Origin: Durusdinium trenchii
Taxonomy: Eukaryota > Sar > Dinophyceae > Suessiales > Symbiodiniaceae
Assembly: GCA_963970005.1 (NCBI GenBank)
Contig: CAXAMN010000001.1
Span: 350,258-414,257, forward strand
Direction of reading: 5' to 3'
DNA length: 64,000 nt
Translations under genes and position numbers: made by a program
Shown here: one piece after another, positions 34,216 to 48,500 of the stretch
Layout of the letters: each line of letters opens with the position of its first letter
Position numbering within the stretch: position 1 is the first letter of the stretch
The notes under the pieces: generated by a model
What the model was told of the DNA's origin: nothing
Seen by the model: the letters and a program-made list of their open reading frames with translations, nothing else
Database searches by the model: none

Positions 34216-36449
34216 GCGAATCCCCATCCCCAGCATCACCATCACCACCACCACCACTAGATCTCTAGACTTTCTGCTGCCACGCATCTCGACCTCAAGC
34301 ACACTTTGCTGTCCTGGCGGCGTGAGGATGTCCTCATTTGTCTCTGAGCTTTCAAACTGGTTTGCGGCAACTCTTCTTTCACACACTCTGTGGAAGTCTG
34401 GGCATTCGCGGCCGTGTCTTCGGACCCTTTCTTTAACTTACGTAACCTTTCCCGAGTCCCCGGGATGATTGTTTGCTAGCCTCGAGCCTGTCTCGCGTCC
34501 AGATTCCAAGTCCGCTGCAACAGGCTACTGAACCCCGCCCTCCATACAGTCAGTCTGTTTGTTTGTCACCGATTTCTTGCGCAGTGTCCTTTGGCGCGCT
34601 CCCCCACCATCGGCTGGGGTCTGCGGATTAGCACCACAGCAGCTAGCTCACGCCAAGTGTCATGGAAGCAGATCAGTGGGACTTGCACATGCTGTCATCG
34701 AACATAATTCACACCAATCTACAATTTTTTTGTTTCTGGCAGTTTCTGGTAGGTGCCAGAGCCAACATGAGCCAACGCGCATGACCTTCCGCCTTCTCCG
34801 CTTCGCAGGATGCTCCGACACCTCACGAGCCTCATGGATTCGCTGAGCAGGCCCGGTGAGTGAGGCGGAGCATCGCTCCAGACCCCGGAAGCCGAAAAGA
34901 TTCGCAGATAGATGGTTCATGAATGTTCATGATGTTTCTCCACTGAGGTGTTTGATTCCCCAACCGACATGATTGGGGTAGCTAGATGTTGGAGTAGACA
35001 TGCAGCGCTTCACGTAGTGCCTGTCCAGTCCAACGGCAAGCACTGCAATAGAACAACAAACACCGACATGGACTGCACTGAATGACATACACAAGGACAA
35101 CGCTGTGGCCCGACCCAAACATCTCACCAGTGTCCAGTGTCTTGCCACAGTGTCCCGCAAGTGGGCCCCCCTCAGTGTCCGGCCAATAACCCTGATCCAG
35201 GAACCGACAACAGACAATGAACACAGAATTGACCATAGTTGACAACACCAACCACACCAGGACACACAGAATACCTGGTCGGGCCGGGTTAGCTCGAAGA
35301 AACGTGACCCACAGCATGCTCTCAAAGCCCTGCAGCTTAAGGCGGTACTAAAGTGGATCATGAGTGGGTAGCCCTTTTTGTTAGTATCTCTCATCAAATT
35401 CATTAAACAATAATTACTGAATATGGACTGAATGCAGATATCAAGTCTCTTTCACAAGTGCTTTGAGTTTGTTTGAACGTTTACGTGCATGTTTCGATCA
35501 CTCATATTGGATCCCGATGGCCGGCCTTCATAGGAAAATCTGTACATCACTGGAGGTACAGTCCACCAATGCGTGTTAGAGTGTTTTCCCTTGGAATCCT
35601 CCCACAACGTCCTACAACAAGAATTATACTACTGTATACAGTATTATAATATATACTACTATATCTAGTACTTAGGTATTCTTGAAGCTAAAACACCGGT
35701 ACACGATGTTACACCGGGGAAGTTGTTGGGAGATCCCTCCATGTCAGACATCCGCATCAAAACCCTGAGGTCCCCGGAGATGGCGCTGTGTCAACTGTCG
35801 CTGCAGAGCGAGGGCTCGGTCGATGAGATGGAAGTGTCTCAGTGGCAGGACGCCTACAGCCCCTTGGCTCATCACTGCTACTAGGAGCAAAGACGCTACT
35901 AGGGCCATCGCTATTGGGTTGGAGGCCATCGATGCTTCCAAGATCGGAATTCACACACGGGACCCCGTTCGATGTTTGGTTTGGTGCGGGCGGTTTCGTA
36001 AGGGTCCAAACAGACACCGCGAAAATGGGATGTGCAAAGATTGGCTGGTTTTGACCATTCTGTCACCTTCTGTTCGTTTTTTTTTGTGTGCAGTCCATGC
36101 TGGAATTTTGCAGACAGAGGCCAGAGGCAATGAAATGTCAAAGGTATGCAAAGCTCCCCATGTTGGTCGAGTGGAGTTTGTTGTTTTTCTGTGCGACGAT
36201 TTTGATTGCTCGACTAAGCAAATTGTGGATGTTCAGAGCTTCAACAGTGAGCAGAGAACGCTGGCGGCCTAGCCATCCAAGGCTCCTCTTGCTATGTACC
36301 TGGTGCAAAAGAGCATTTCTCTGCAGATCGATCTATGTCCTCCATGTCGCTTGGCCTTTTTTTGCCATGTTTAGTCCCTAGATCGACTGGAGCAGGTGGA
36401 ATTTCAGACCGTTTGAGGGATGTGGTGTTGTGACATGTTGTCCTTGCAG
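34216..36449. other. No firm gene upstream of gene B
   Basis: A plus-strand frame at about 35735-35885 is mildly protein-like but unrecognised. A copy of the CTACTAGGAGC / GGTTGGAGGCCATCG composite repeat lies at about 35878-35935. Any exons upstream of the adenylation domain of gene B would be here, and none could be identified. Confidence 0.45.
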
Positions 36450-36544
36450 TGCCTGTCAAGACAAGGATCGAGACCACGGCAAAGGCGTTTCCGAATGAGC
36501 TGGCCCTGATGGATGATGGTTCTGGTACGACATACACCTACCAG
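36450..36544 (+). CDS. Gene B exon: adenylation domain N-terminal block
   Basis: Encodes TRIETTAKAFPNELALMDDG and ends TTYTYQ. This matches the start of A domains (E-x-x-A-x-x-x-P-x-x-x-A-L, then L-T-Y-x-E/D). The acceptor is TCCTTGCAG; the apparent donor is GA. Confidence 0.78.
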
Positions 36545-39500
36545 GACTGACCGGGTGAATATTTCTTTGGTTTTGAGAGCCATTACTCCGTGGAATCCCC
36601 TGTTTCAGTGGTGGATTTGTTGGATATACTTATATAAGTACTGATATACAATGGGATACATAGTTTCGATTGGTGTGGCATGCAGCTGTTGTGCCACAGG
36701 AAGTCTTGAAGATGTCCAGCTCCTTGGTGCAGCTCTGGACAGGTTGAGTGGAAAAACCGAGCACTTGCAGAAACCAAACACTTGGCTGGTGCAGCTGGAT
36801 GTCGTACCCCAGACCCAACCTGTTAAGTATATACTGTAAATGTTTGAAGGAGGTCCTTTGGATGGAAGGATCCTGGATCGCTCGGGAAGCATTTGATGTC
36901 CCTCTTGACCAGATATGGATCCGTGCTTTAAAGGATTCAGAAAAGTCTTTTGTGAAGGTCTCATTTGAGGTGAACACCTCAGCTTGGTGAAGCGAAGCAC
37001 ACCTCAGCAACTCCTTTGGTGCTCAGATTGTTTTGTTCGACAGATGCAAAACTCCTAGGCTCACTGGCCTTCGCACTACGGCAAGCTGGGGCTTCTTAGC
37101 TGTATACAGACAGATCTTGTTTTGAGGCGTCGGTAGGCCAGCATTCCTATATACTATATATGCAGGCAGTTCTCTTCATGGTGAATCAACACCCACAAAA
37201 TTCTAGTCCCATACGAGCTGCTGCCCGAGGTCTTCCCGGACTCGCTTGTCCCACTGATGGCCTCGCGGGGAGTGGAGATGATTCTGGGCATCCTTGGGAT
37301 CATTCGCTCTGGAAGCGGTGGGGGACACAGCGTCATCAGGGAGCGTCCAGTCAACTGCAAAAGGAAAACAGATGAAAAACGAAGAATTTGCAGAAGCTAA
37401 ATGAATCAACTCAGCAACTCTGTGATTTTCACTTCTTGCCACTCTGATGGCTCAATGCGTGGGTCTGATCCCATCCTTTTAAATCGATGGCCTTTTACGC
37501 CCTTGGTTGCTGGATTTGTGGGAAGGGGACAACACCCTCAAGTGTACAATCAATGATACCACAACGACCCCTTTATTCTTCCCAAAGGACATCACTGGTT
37601 GGGATTGTTGTTTTTATTCATAATTACGACATTCCCCTTCGCCTGACGGTTTTACAGCTTGCTGCTGCTACTTGAAGAGTTGGACAGCCATTCAATTGGT
37701 TGACATTATGATTGGCTCACCCAACAACCTGCCATTCGTTGCATTACAGCAGCTAGGTGTCATGCTTTTGAACGATGGATAGGGGTTCCATCTTCCACTC
37801 GTCACTAGAAGACTCTCTTGGAGACCCCACACCGTGTGGGCCCCTTCCCCAGCTGTGCTCGATGCTTCGAGGCTATGTCCCGCTGGACCTTCATTGGCCA
37901 GACGATCGACTGGAAGACGTCTTACGCCAGTGCGGCAGCCAGGCGCCGTCTTCGCCAGTTCAGCATATCGACATTGGGTCATTGAGTTTGGAGTGGAGGG
38001 ATCCTCAAGTCCGCAAAGGTGACAGTCCAGAAAGGTGTTTTGCCGGCCGACTTGCTCGTGATGTGCAGATTTGCCCGGGAAAGCCACCCTTTGAGGATTT
38101 GACCTTGACCTGAAGATGTCACTGTTTAAACACTTTCCATGAAGCAGGCCTGCGCCTTGTTGGCGTGCAGAAAGGATTCCACAGATGGCGAAAGACATAC
38201 CTTGTCGTTCATGGCAATTTGTCATGCCTTCATGTCAAAGGCCTCAATGAGGAGTAAAATGACTGAACACGTTCAGGTTCACTATGTTGGAGGCTGTCGC
38301 TTTTAAAAGGTTGGAGGCCATGGCTAGTAGGTTAGAGGCCATCGCTATTAGGTTGGAGGCCATCTTGGTGGGTAAACACTTTCATTTTCGCAGGTCATAA
38401 CAGGTCCAACTTGTCCAGGGTGTTACCTTCAGGTGAGAGGCTTATCGTGTGCCGCCGTCCGAACGCCTAGTCTTTGAGGTGCTTTTGGCTTCCTCTGATT
38501 GCCACACCAAGCTTTCCTCAATTGCACGCAGAGTCTCTTTAGCCCCTTGGGTTTTGTAATGCCTTGGTTCTGAAGTGCAATTGCCCAGGACTAAGTCAAT
38601 TGGCATGACATTGTAAAGTTTTGGACAGTATGTATATAAAGTGAAATCAAGAAAAGATCCAGGAAGCTTGATGGAGGATACCAGTCCACGTGTCCCCTTG
38701 CCGTGGTACGTTGCACACCCAAGGTCACCACTGTGATGGATGTGAAGAGCCGGGTGGATGGACCTACTGTGGCTGATCAAGGCAAAGGCAATACACTGGC
38801 CTATACCTTCTTCACTTCTGGCACCACCGGAAAGCCCAAAGGAGTAATGGCGGCCTGGCAGACTGGACATGCGAGGCAAGAGTCTAGAGATGAGCTGAAG
38901 TGACCGCTGTGTAAAGCGTGAATTGATAGAATTAAAGTTATGCATTCGTGACTCACCAGGGCCGGCCTTTGCTGCTGTTGTTTGAACTCAGGTAGAGAAC
39001 AAAGGCTTGGTGCCTCGTCCAAAGATGGATATAATCTCTCTAAACCGATTAATTTTGCTGAAGTTGGCAAAGCGTGAATTAGGGACGACCACATGCCTTT
39101 CCGCAAAAAGAAACATGTGTGGATTAGCAGCAGATCTACTTTAATTGCTGGGTCTTTCATCATGTCGAAGGCACAATGTCGTGCCAGATGCGCAACTCCA
39201 TGTCAAGTTGCAAAACTCAAGATTCCGTTTTCGTGGCCTTTTGCGGCGTTGGCCGAGTCGCCCAGGTACATCGCATTCATTGGTTCCAGCAGCGCTGGCC
39301 CTTGCATCCTGGAGAGGGCATTGTCTCCAAGGTGCATCCGTCTATGTCCCGTCCCAGGGATCCCCGCACACAGAAGAAGTGGGTTTGGAGGGCCAACTAC
39401 CTACGCACCAGTCTTTGGCATTTTTGCACAAGGGCCAGAATGTACAGTAGCTTATGGGTATTCACTTCCGAAACAGTCAGTAATTGTGCCAGGCTTCTCA

Positions 39501-42500
39501 ATCATCCACCTCACCTGACTCAGCCTCAATGCCTCATCCCGTCGTCGGGATTTCCCCTGTGCAGGTGGCGTACACCTTCGGCCTGTCGGAATGGGAAATC
39601 TTTTGGCCTCTGACGGCTGGCGCGACATTGATCCTGGCTCCACCAGGCGACGCCAACGGCAACCTAAGAACGATGGCCTCCAACCAAAGAGCGATGGCCT
39701 CCAACCTAAGAGCGATGACCTCGAACCTAAGAGCGATGGCCTCGAACCTAATAGCGGTGGCCTCGAACCTAAGAGCGATGGCCTCCAACCTAGTACAGTG
39801 GCCTCCAACCTACTAATAGCGATGGCCTCCAACCTAGAATGTATAGAATAGAAGTGGATTGCTAGTGGTCCTACAATGTCCTACAGTTCATAAGAACGGG
39901 TTGCATGCTCTCTTGGGATTGCAAGAGTTCACCTGCATGTTCGGGCAAGTCCGTCCACAGTTACCAATCAAAAACTGAAAACCAATATGTGCACATGCGC
40001 GCAAGCGCGGTTATCACTTCTTGTCACATTGTTCATTTCTTTTGATAAGACATTTAAATTGGAATGTCTCCACGCAAACCCTTGGCGAAAGCGTTGGGGG
40101 CGTCGTCCACCAACGTAGTTTGCTCGACGGGGGGGATTTGAGATACTTAATCTCAGTTTCCACCCTTCTTTTGGGACCCATTGGTTCTCTTTGTGAGGTG
40201 GTGAGAAGGATGCGGAGTATTTGCTACGTCGTGCCTGCAATGCCTTCACCCCACCTTCGCCTCAGGAGAATGCTTGCACGGTGGGAAAAGCAGGAAAATG
40301 ATATGAACTGTTCCGCTAACGTAGACCGTTGATTTCAATACTCATCGGGAGATGTAAAACCATTCTGAGGTTGGGATAGGAAGTGACCAGTTGGATTTAG
40401 CGAGGTCGAAGGATGTCGAAGGGAATGTCCCGCCTTTCCACCTTTTGACTCGTTGGCTTGAGTGTTACAAGTTGCAGGAGCGTTTGATACCTGGAAAGGG
40501 GCCATCACCAGAAAATGTGCACTACGTGGCAGCTCACGTGTTTGTGCCGGCCTCATCCAGCCTGGAGCTGTTTCAACCATCCACAAAGTTTTTTGGTTTC
40601 TGGTCGCTTCGAAGCTGCGGAAGGCAATGATGGTTTTCAGGTGCCGTCGATGTTGCACATGGTCTTCGATAAGTACGATGAGTTGGAGGACGGGATCCAT
40701 GGCATACGACGGCAGTCATTTGTGAGTCAGTTATTAGGTTACCGCGGCAGCAGACATTTGTTGTGAACAAAAACACATTGGATTCTTCAGGAGGAAGATA
40801 TGCAAAGAAAAGCAGGAGAGCATCACGCAGATGGCTTCCCAGCGGCAAGGCGTTGTTCGGACGTCCAGTTTTCTAGTAGTATAGTCGAGTCTAGTATGTA
40901 GGCATATGATGCGTGAGAGAAGTTTCCCGGAGTTTTCCTGAGAGGCTTGCTGCCCGATTGTTGTTAACCTTGCTTCAATAACCATCAATAAGTACAAGTT
41001 GTTGAAGTCGGAACTAGACTCAGACACACTACAGCCAAATGGAAGAACGATCTTTCTGCTGATCCTGGCCCGAAACCATTCGATACCGAAGGAAGTTGCT
41101 CGGTACAGTGTGATAAACGCGGATGGTTTGCTGCAGTAATCTGCAGTCTATCTACATATTTTTCTGATATGTGTAACTATACATATACACACATCGATGA
41201 TACAAAACACAATGCATACTATATATAATATCAATATCCACTTATTCATCCGACTTCGGACACCGCACGTCGGTCTGACCGAGGAACCTGGTGGCATCAC
41301 TCCAAAGCTCGGGAGATCGTCACCTGTGGCGAAGCCTTGAACCCATCCTTGGCACAGCCACTTGGAGGTCTCAGCGTTGGGTTTCGGCTTTTGGCCAAAC
41401 TTCTTCGGCTCCAAACTTCGGACTGACCCCTTGGGGAAGTCCTAGAGTGCTTGGAGCATAGTAAGGACTACCGTCTCAGAAACCTGATGTTGTCACTTGA
41501 CAACATGGCAAAGCCGCCAACACCAGTGGCTGTGTAGGATCAAGACTGGCAACATCGAACAACCGATGTAGCTGCAGATGTTTTCGGGGAGATGAGCAGT
41601 CAACAAATTGGACAGTCTTTCTAATTGGCATTATTCTTTCAATTTCTTTCACAGGCTCAAGCCGTTGCAACTGAATGCCAGATGACCCAGGGCACCACAT
41701 TGTCACCACATTGTTCTTTAACTGCAACTTTTATAGAAGTGATGTGATTCCTGTTCAAGTTCTCCCAAGAACACCAATCACTCACTACGAAGACACTTAA
41801 CTGGGTTTGGCATTGATACTATTATTAAACATTACTGACTGTTTGATGCTTAATTGAAATTGCTTATTCCAGCATATGCCAGCTGAAAGGGATAGAAGGG
41901 AAGGAGGCCAAGAACATGTGTGATTTGTTAGTCTTCAAAGCACCCATGGTGTCCATTAACCCATGAATGGTTTTTTTTGTGCCTGTGACTGCCGAGAAAG
42001 GGGATTCTGTTGACCGAAGGAGCTGCTGGGAGACTCATCAGCGGTCCGAGTTCGGTCAGCGGAGTCCTTTCCCTCGCCACAGTGAACCTCAACAGGGCGT
42101 GACTGTCACGCGCAACGAACGCAACACATCAACAGGGTGTTACAACTACCACAGGAGGGATTGTGGCCTGCCCGGAAGTGGGTTACAACTCAGGAAGATG
42201 TTCTCCCGCTTCCACCACTGCACGCTGACGAACTTGTATGGGCCGACAGACACTTGGACGACAGAGATCGATCGAAAACATGTTGGGCCGTATTCACATT
42301 AATGGCGGCTCAAACTCCAACTGCCTTATCTCTCCTGTGAGTATTAACAGAAATCGGCTCATAACCTGGGGAATGTGAAGTACATTGAGGTTAGTTATCT
42401 TGGCTCATCCAGACGTTGGTCGCAGCATTTGCTGAAGGTCCTGAACGAATCCAAACAATGCTTACAAAGACCTTCAAGAGCCAGAGAACTTATGAGAAGA

Positions 42501-45500
42501 AAAAGAGCCCCTGTGCGTTCATGGGCCCTGCTCAAGGAAAGGGCTTGTGCAACCTGCAGGGCACAAGCATTTACTAGTTTATAACCTTCTGGTTCTTTTC
42601 CCATTGTTCATAGCTCACCTCCGAACCTTCACCATTGTCTTCGAACGACGACGACGACGAAGGAAGGCGAGATGACCTACTGGGACGTCCCTCAGGGCCG
42701 GGCCGTGCTGCGGGTCTCTGCGGGCGCTCCAATGCATGGTTCTAAGGCGAGAGCACATCCTGTTTGGGGAGCAACAGTCTTTCAATATAGACAAAACACT
42801 CTTTCAATGCATGAACTAAAAGGGTTCACCTATTGGTTCACCCTTCTGATTACAACTATCTCCTGTTTGGGGTCACTAGTTGATACAGTAGCATATGATA
42901 TATATGATATATATTTATGGGCTGTGAGCCAGAAACTACTCAGGAGAGAACAAGACTTGTAACACCTGAAGCTCCCAGGAAGATCTTAATGACTGTAAAT
43001 GGGCAAGAAAACACGTGGGCGGTGCAGGAGTCTTCAGTTGGCAGATCCCGTTGACCAAAGTTGTTTCAAGATGAAGCAGGGAAGAAGTTACGGTGGGAGA
43101 GCCTGTGGGATAGTAGAACTGGAATTCTTGTGGTGGTGAAATATGTTATTTGGGAGATGTTCAGCGAGGATTGACTGTTTGATACTGTTCGAACATGTTT
43201 GTCTCCAGAACTCCACAGAGGTCTAAATAGTACATATTAGATTATATTAGTAGCACCTTGGCAAAACAAGTGGCACTGAACCCTACATCCAAGAGGGTCG
43301 CTCTGCGGTTCAGGCGATCACCGTGTGTGGCGAAGCGCATCTGTCTCAAAAGAACTCACACCACAAAGCATCAGAAAACTGGATGGTAACGATCATATTG
43401 AATCATATCTGATCATTGTGGATCATTATGGTTTCCTTTATCTATGGATCATATCTGATATTCACCGGGCATGAAGAAGAACCCAACCTTCCATGTTCAC
43501 CGACCGGAGACCTCCGGGCAGGTGGTCCTCACCGACCTCCGAGACCACCGACTCTCCGCCGCGAGCCTGGAACCTGCAGAGATCGCCTTCGGAGGACCCT
43601 TCATCGCGCGTGGCTACTTGGGGAGGCCGGGTCGACAAAGGACGGGGACGAGCCCTGGGTTCAGCATGGGTTGGAAGCATTGAGAACGGGGGGGTTCATG
43701 TCATAAGGGGGGGGGGGGGGGGTAGGGAAAAACATTGGGAGTTCAGAACCTGGATGATCCTGGATGAATGTTAAATTATGTTAATATTACTGTAATGATG
43801 GAATGCTGCACATCAATGGGGATAGTCCAAAGGACTGGTGAAAGGGGGCTAGGCCTCAGACGGTCCAATCCTTGGTGGCTTGGTGGTGCTTCGCTGCCGA
43901 TTTCTTGTCATCATGGTGGCTGCTTTGAGACCACGATAGCCACATCACGAATCACAAAGTGGTGTTTAATGAGGACTGCTCTGTGAAAAAAAACATCGAG
44001 GATCATGCCTCTTTTTTGGCATAATTACTCGCTATATATCCTAGTTTTTTATGCGGTGTCTTTAGATAATCACACTGTTTCGGTAGCTATAGAACAAAGG
44101 GATATATAACACTTAAGTGTTTTGACACAATTGCATCAACATGCGTCCCTTGTGGCACTAATGATTTGTTACAGGTAGGTCTTCCGCAAGTCTTGAATCA
44201 TGTCTTGCTGTACGCATCTCATTCTTTTGTTATTGTTTTCTTTCTGTCTTTCTTTCAAGCCATTGTTCCGCTGCCCGCTCCGTTTGGGGCCCATCGGGAC
44301 AGAGAGTCCTCTCGAGGCCGGATCTGGATGCGAAGGCCTTCGTCCCCGACTTCACGGCCTCGGAGCCCTCCGAGGCCACGGACTCCACGACGCTCACTGG
44401 CCCCTTGGAGGGAGAATGGAATGAACGAAGGAAGGCCCCAGGAAGGAGCTGGAGGTGTGAAGATGTGTGAAGTGAGAGCGAATTTGAAAAGCACTGACTT
44501 GGCCAAGTGGATCCCAATGGCCTATTTGTACTTCTGGGAGAATTGCGCCAGTCCAGCTGGCCTAAGAGTGAGGAGAGCATCGAAGAATCGTTTTGGGATG
44601 AGCGAAAGGTCGCCGGGCTCCCCTGTGAGGATCGACGATTGGAAGCACTCCGATGAGCATTGAGAACTGCGAGGACTAGAAACAACTTCTTTGCCAATCA
44701 GAATGTATGAGTCATGCAGAACGAGCAGCTTAATTCACATGTCACAAAATGTCTAATCTATATGTGCTTGGAGCATCTTTGAGCATGTGGAAAGCATGTA
44801 AAGCTTACTGAATGCAAAATAAGCTTCTTCACAACCATACTTTGGATAGGCCCTTGCCACATGAGATGACATGAATCCACCACAGTGTTAGACGTTTGTT
44901 GCAGCAAATGCAGTAGGAATGGTAGACCAAAGCTGGAAGAAAATGTGACACTAGGAATTCTGGTCAAGAAGCGGCAACTTAAGTTACAGTTACAACGTTT
45001 ATTTTTGATTGTTTTTGTGTGTTTTCTTTTTGAAGGCAAGAACACATAGGAAATGAGATTGGTACTCAGACAGAGGTGCGCTCTGTGAATGAACATTTTC
45101 TTGCACATCACATCAAGTTGAATCTGCATAGCGCTATGAGAACTTCTGTAAGAAACTCGTGCGTTTGAACTGGCGGAATTTTCATTATACTATTTTGTAT
45201 TTTAGATTGGAAGTTCAACTACTGCAAGCAGAAACATACAACAAATCAGATACGCAGACAACAACAGGTATGTGCATGTTTTGTGAGTTTGGGTGCTGGT
45301 TTGATATGCCATATCATGCAGTATTTGGTTCTCTGACTTTTTAAGTAACGTAACCCAGCTAACATGTACTTTAACTGTTATTGTACCGTTTGCATTTCTG
45401 TTAACAGAATATGCGACATTATTCAAAGGAAACACGGTAGATCAGTTGTCAGGAACAGTTTGCCAGCTCTCCATGACATCAGGAGGGATCCAACACTCCT

Positions 45501-48500
45501 CCCACGAAGCTTTCAGATCGTTTGTACATGACAGGCTTGGGCAGAGAAGTTTGCAGGGCAGGGAGGCTGACCAGCAAATGGCGAAGTAGAATGGAACACT
45601 ATTCCAAGACATAGTCAAATTCCATTTTGTGGTACTTCCGTTTTTGTGGATTCTGTGACATTCTGTGAAATGTTGCCATGGCTGCAGGTGACTTGGGACG
45701 CTGGCGAGAAGGTGGCATGATTGACCTGCTGGGCCGCAAGGACTTTCAGGCACAGCTAAATTTGCTTGTTGTTCCAAAAGGAGGCGTGCAATGAAGCTAC
45801 GCCATTTGAGAACACCAGATTTTCCCAGTTCGCAGAGAGAACACAGAGCCTATTCGCTTCTGACCCTCAGAGATCCATGTCCACTTTCAAATTCGATTCG
45901 ATGTCCCCTTGATGTCCGCTTTCCAGGTGAAGTTGCGGGGTTTTCGCATCGAGCTGGGCGAGATCGAAGCCGCCTGCCGTGCAGCTGGAGCGCGGGCAGC
46001 GGTCTGCGTCTTGCGCAAGAGTAGGAATGGCACACAGGGGCTGGTGGCTTACTATGAGCCAGGCCTGGTGCGAGGAGCTTGTGAGAACCCTGCGTTGCTT
46101 TTTTTTTTCAGGATCTGGAAAAACATGTCACCGAGAAAATGGATGCACATATTCGCACGATCAATTCGTCATGTTATTGTTATATTTTGATTTTGCCTTG
46201 TCATTGTTCTAACTTTTTGTTCACACACACATACTGCATTGTTTGAACATTTTGTCACACTTTTACTGTAATTCTGTAGTTGACATGATGTTTCCATATT
46301 CTTGGACCTCCCAAGCTGCGGGCACAGTTGAAACCTGGCCAGGTCCGGACCAGGAGGTGCCGGAGCCGGCCGTGCGCGCCTCGTGCCAGAAGTCCTTGCC
46401 GCCCTACATGCAGCTGCATGGTGTGCATGGTCTTAGGCTTCGGCATGGGCGGCGTGGGCGGAACATCAAAATCGCGATTCTGGCACCCTTTTGAACCACA
46501 GCCAGTAGAATTGAGCTACAGCTACTGTGTTGCTACAGTAGGAGCATTTTCTTTGTCAAAGGAGCTGGCAGATGAATAGATTCACACAAGAAGCCCTGCC
46601 CTTTGGAGCAGGTCGGAATATATAGTTACGAAATGTCTACTCTTGATTGATCGTTCAGAACCCTGCTCTAACTGAGCAGTCTTGTTTATATACTTTATTC
46701 GGCAATCTTTGTGGCAATCCGCAATCCCAGATGGTTATCCGCTGCACTCTGGACTTCTTCCGCTGCGTTTCCCTTCAGAGTTCGACCAGTCATCACATGT
46801 CACCGCTGGCGGCCACCTGAGGCCACAAGTCATCATGCGCATGGAGAAGCTGCCGAGGAATAGCAATGGTAAGATTGACCGACCCAAGCACCTGGATTGC
46901 AGATTGGTCGCTGGGGCCGTTGGACGAAATGAAATGTCGAGCCTGAAGATGTTGAAATATCGATCCATCGATGGATCCATCCATCCATCCATCCATCCAT
47001 CCATCCATCAAATTGATAAACATATTATATTAAAACAAAAAAACATCATCAGAGTTTGAAGCTTAGTGGGATCCCGCACCCATTTGCTGTAAGCAACATC
47101 AAAACGACAGATCTTCCAAGTCAGCATTTCTGAGTCTAAGAATTTGGGCACCATCTGGCCACCTGACCGGGGGATCTCCCCAGCCTGCCCGGCAGGCTGC
47201 CCGAGCCACCGACCATGACCTCACCAGCGGCCTCTGCGAGCCCCCCGGAGACCCCGGTGCAGAAGACAACTGCGGCCACCATTGCAGAGATCTTAGGCAA
47301 GAAGTGTTTTGGGCACGTCAATCATTGTGAATGCACTGGTTCCGTACAAACCGTGAGAGGAGAGGGCGATCATACAAGGGGCCTGGCGTTCCACGAAGAA
47401 CAGAAGAGGTACACACCCTCCGCACGCTATCTTGGGGTCTATCAAGGCATGCAGTGTGTAAAGACATATCTCGTCCCAATATCGGTACTAGTAGCAAGAA
47501 GCTACTAGGTGGAGGCCATCGCTATTGTATAGGTTGGAGGCCATCGCTACTAGTAGAAGGCTAAGGACAACTATGGAGCTCCTTCTTCCTAAGGCTGGGC
47601 CATCCCCACACTCCACATGCGCTTTGGGTCGTGCTCAGCGCTCGCAGGTCTTCCTGTGAGCGCTGTGCACTTGGACTCGGACTTCCAGGAACTTGGTGGG
47701 AGCAGCTTGGTCGAAACCGTAGCCTCTGGGACGCTGTATGCCAGTCGGTCAGTCGAAAACAGTTTGTCACTGCCAAGAGGGTTCGGAGGAGGTCTTTTTT
47801 TTGTAGCAGCCCAAACGGCCTTCCTGCTTTCGTTGGTGATTGTAAGTAGGACTTCGAAAAGGAAAATAGGCGGCAATCCCTTGGCTAGCTTGAACTCAAC
47901 AAAGAAGTGGTTTAAGACGTTTGAAACGCAAGGCACGCATGTGCCCTTGAATATGATTGCATCATATTGCATCAAAATCCAAAACACATGCCTTCTTGCC
48001 AGCATGTTTGTTTTTTGTTTGTTACCCTTGCTGTTCCGAATGTCTTTCCGTTTGCCAGATAGCTTGCTGATGGGCCGGGCCAGCACTGCAATCAAGAAGG
48101 CATTCAAATTGAGCAACTTCAAAGGGACTGCGATGTACCAGTTGGGATCTGTGCGACGAGTCTTGGAGCGACTACTTCGAGGATTGTTCGGTTGGTTCTG
48201 CAAGGAATGTTCTCCAAGCCCTGGAGTGCCATGTCAGGACCCAATGTTCATCGAATGCTCTCCAATTTTGTGGATCACAACTTTGAAACGTGGACTCAGC
48301 GTGGACTCATTGACGGTCTTTGACACGCTGTTGGCCGAGGAATCGCTGGAGCCATTGAGTCAATGCTGGAGCGGAAGCCCAAAGAGGTGGAAGAGAGCCC
48401 CATTTGACCGATCCTCAGTTTCTCTTTTCCAGAGAGATTCATCATTGGACCAAGCAAATGATGTTCCATTTGTGCTTATAGCTTGGGAAAAATCAAGAAT

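Noticed and set aside
34927..35403. A 158-codon Cys/Leu-rich minus-strand open frame
   Set aside because: No domain, no homologue in the window, and opposite strand to all recognised genes. It may be chance.
36840..36990. Protein-like frame EVLWMEGSWIAREAFDVPLD as an adenylation exon
   Set aside because: It does not fit the A-domain sequence expected between the N-terminal block and the VPLMASRG block. It may be chance or an unrelated exon.
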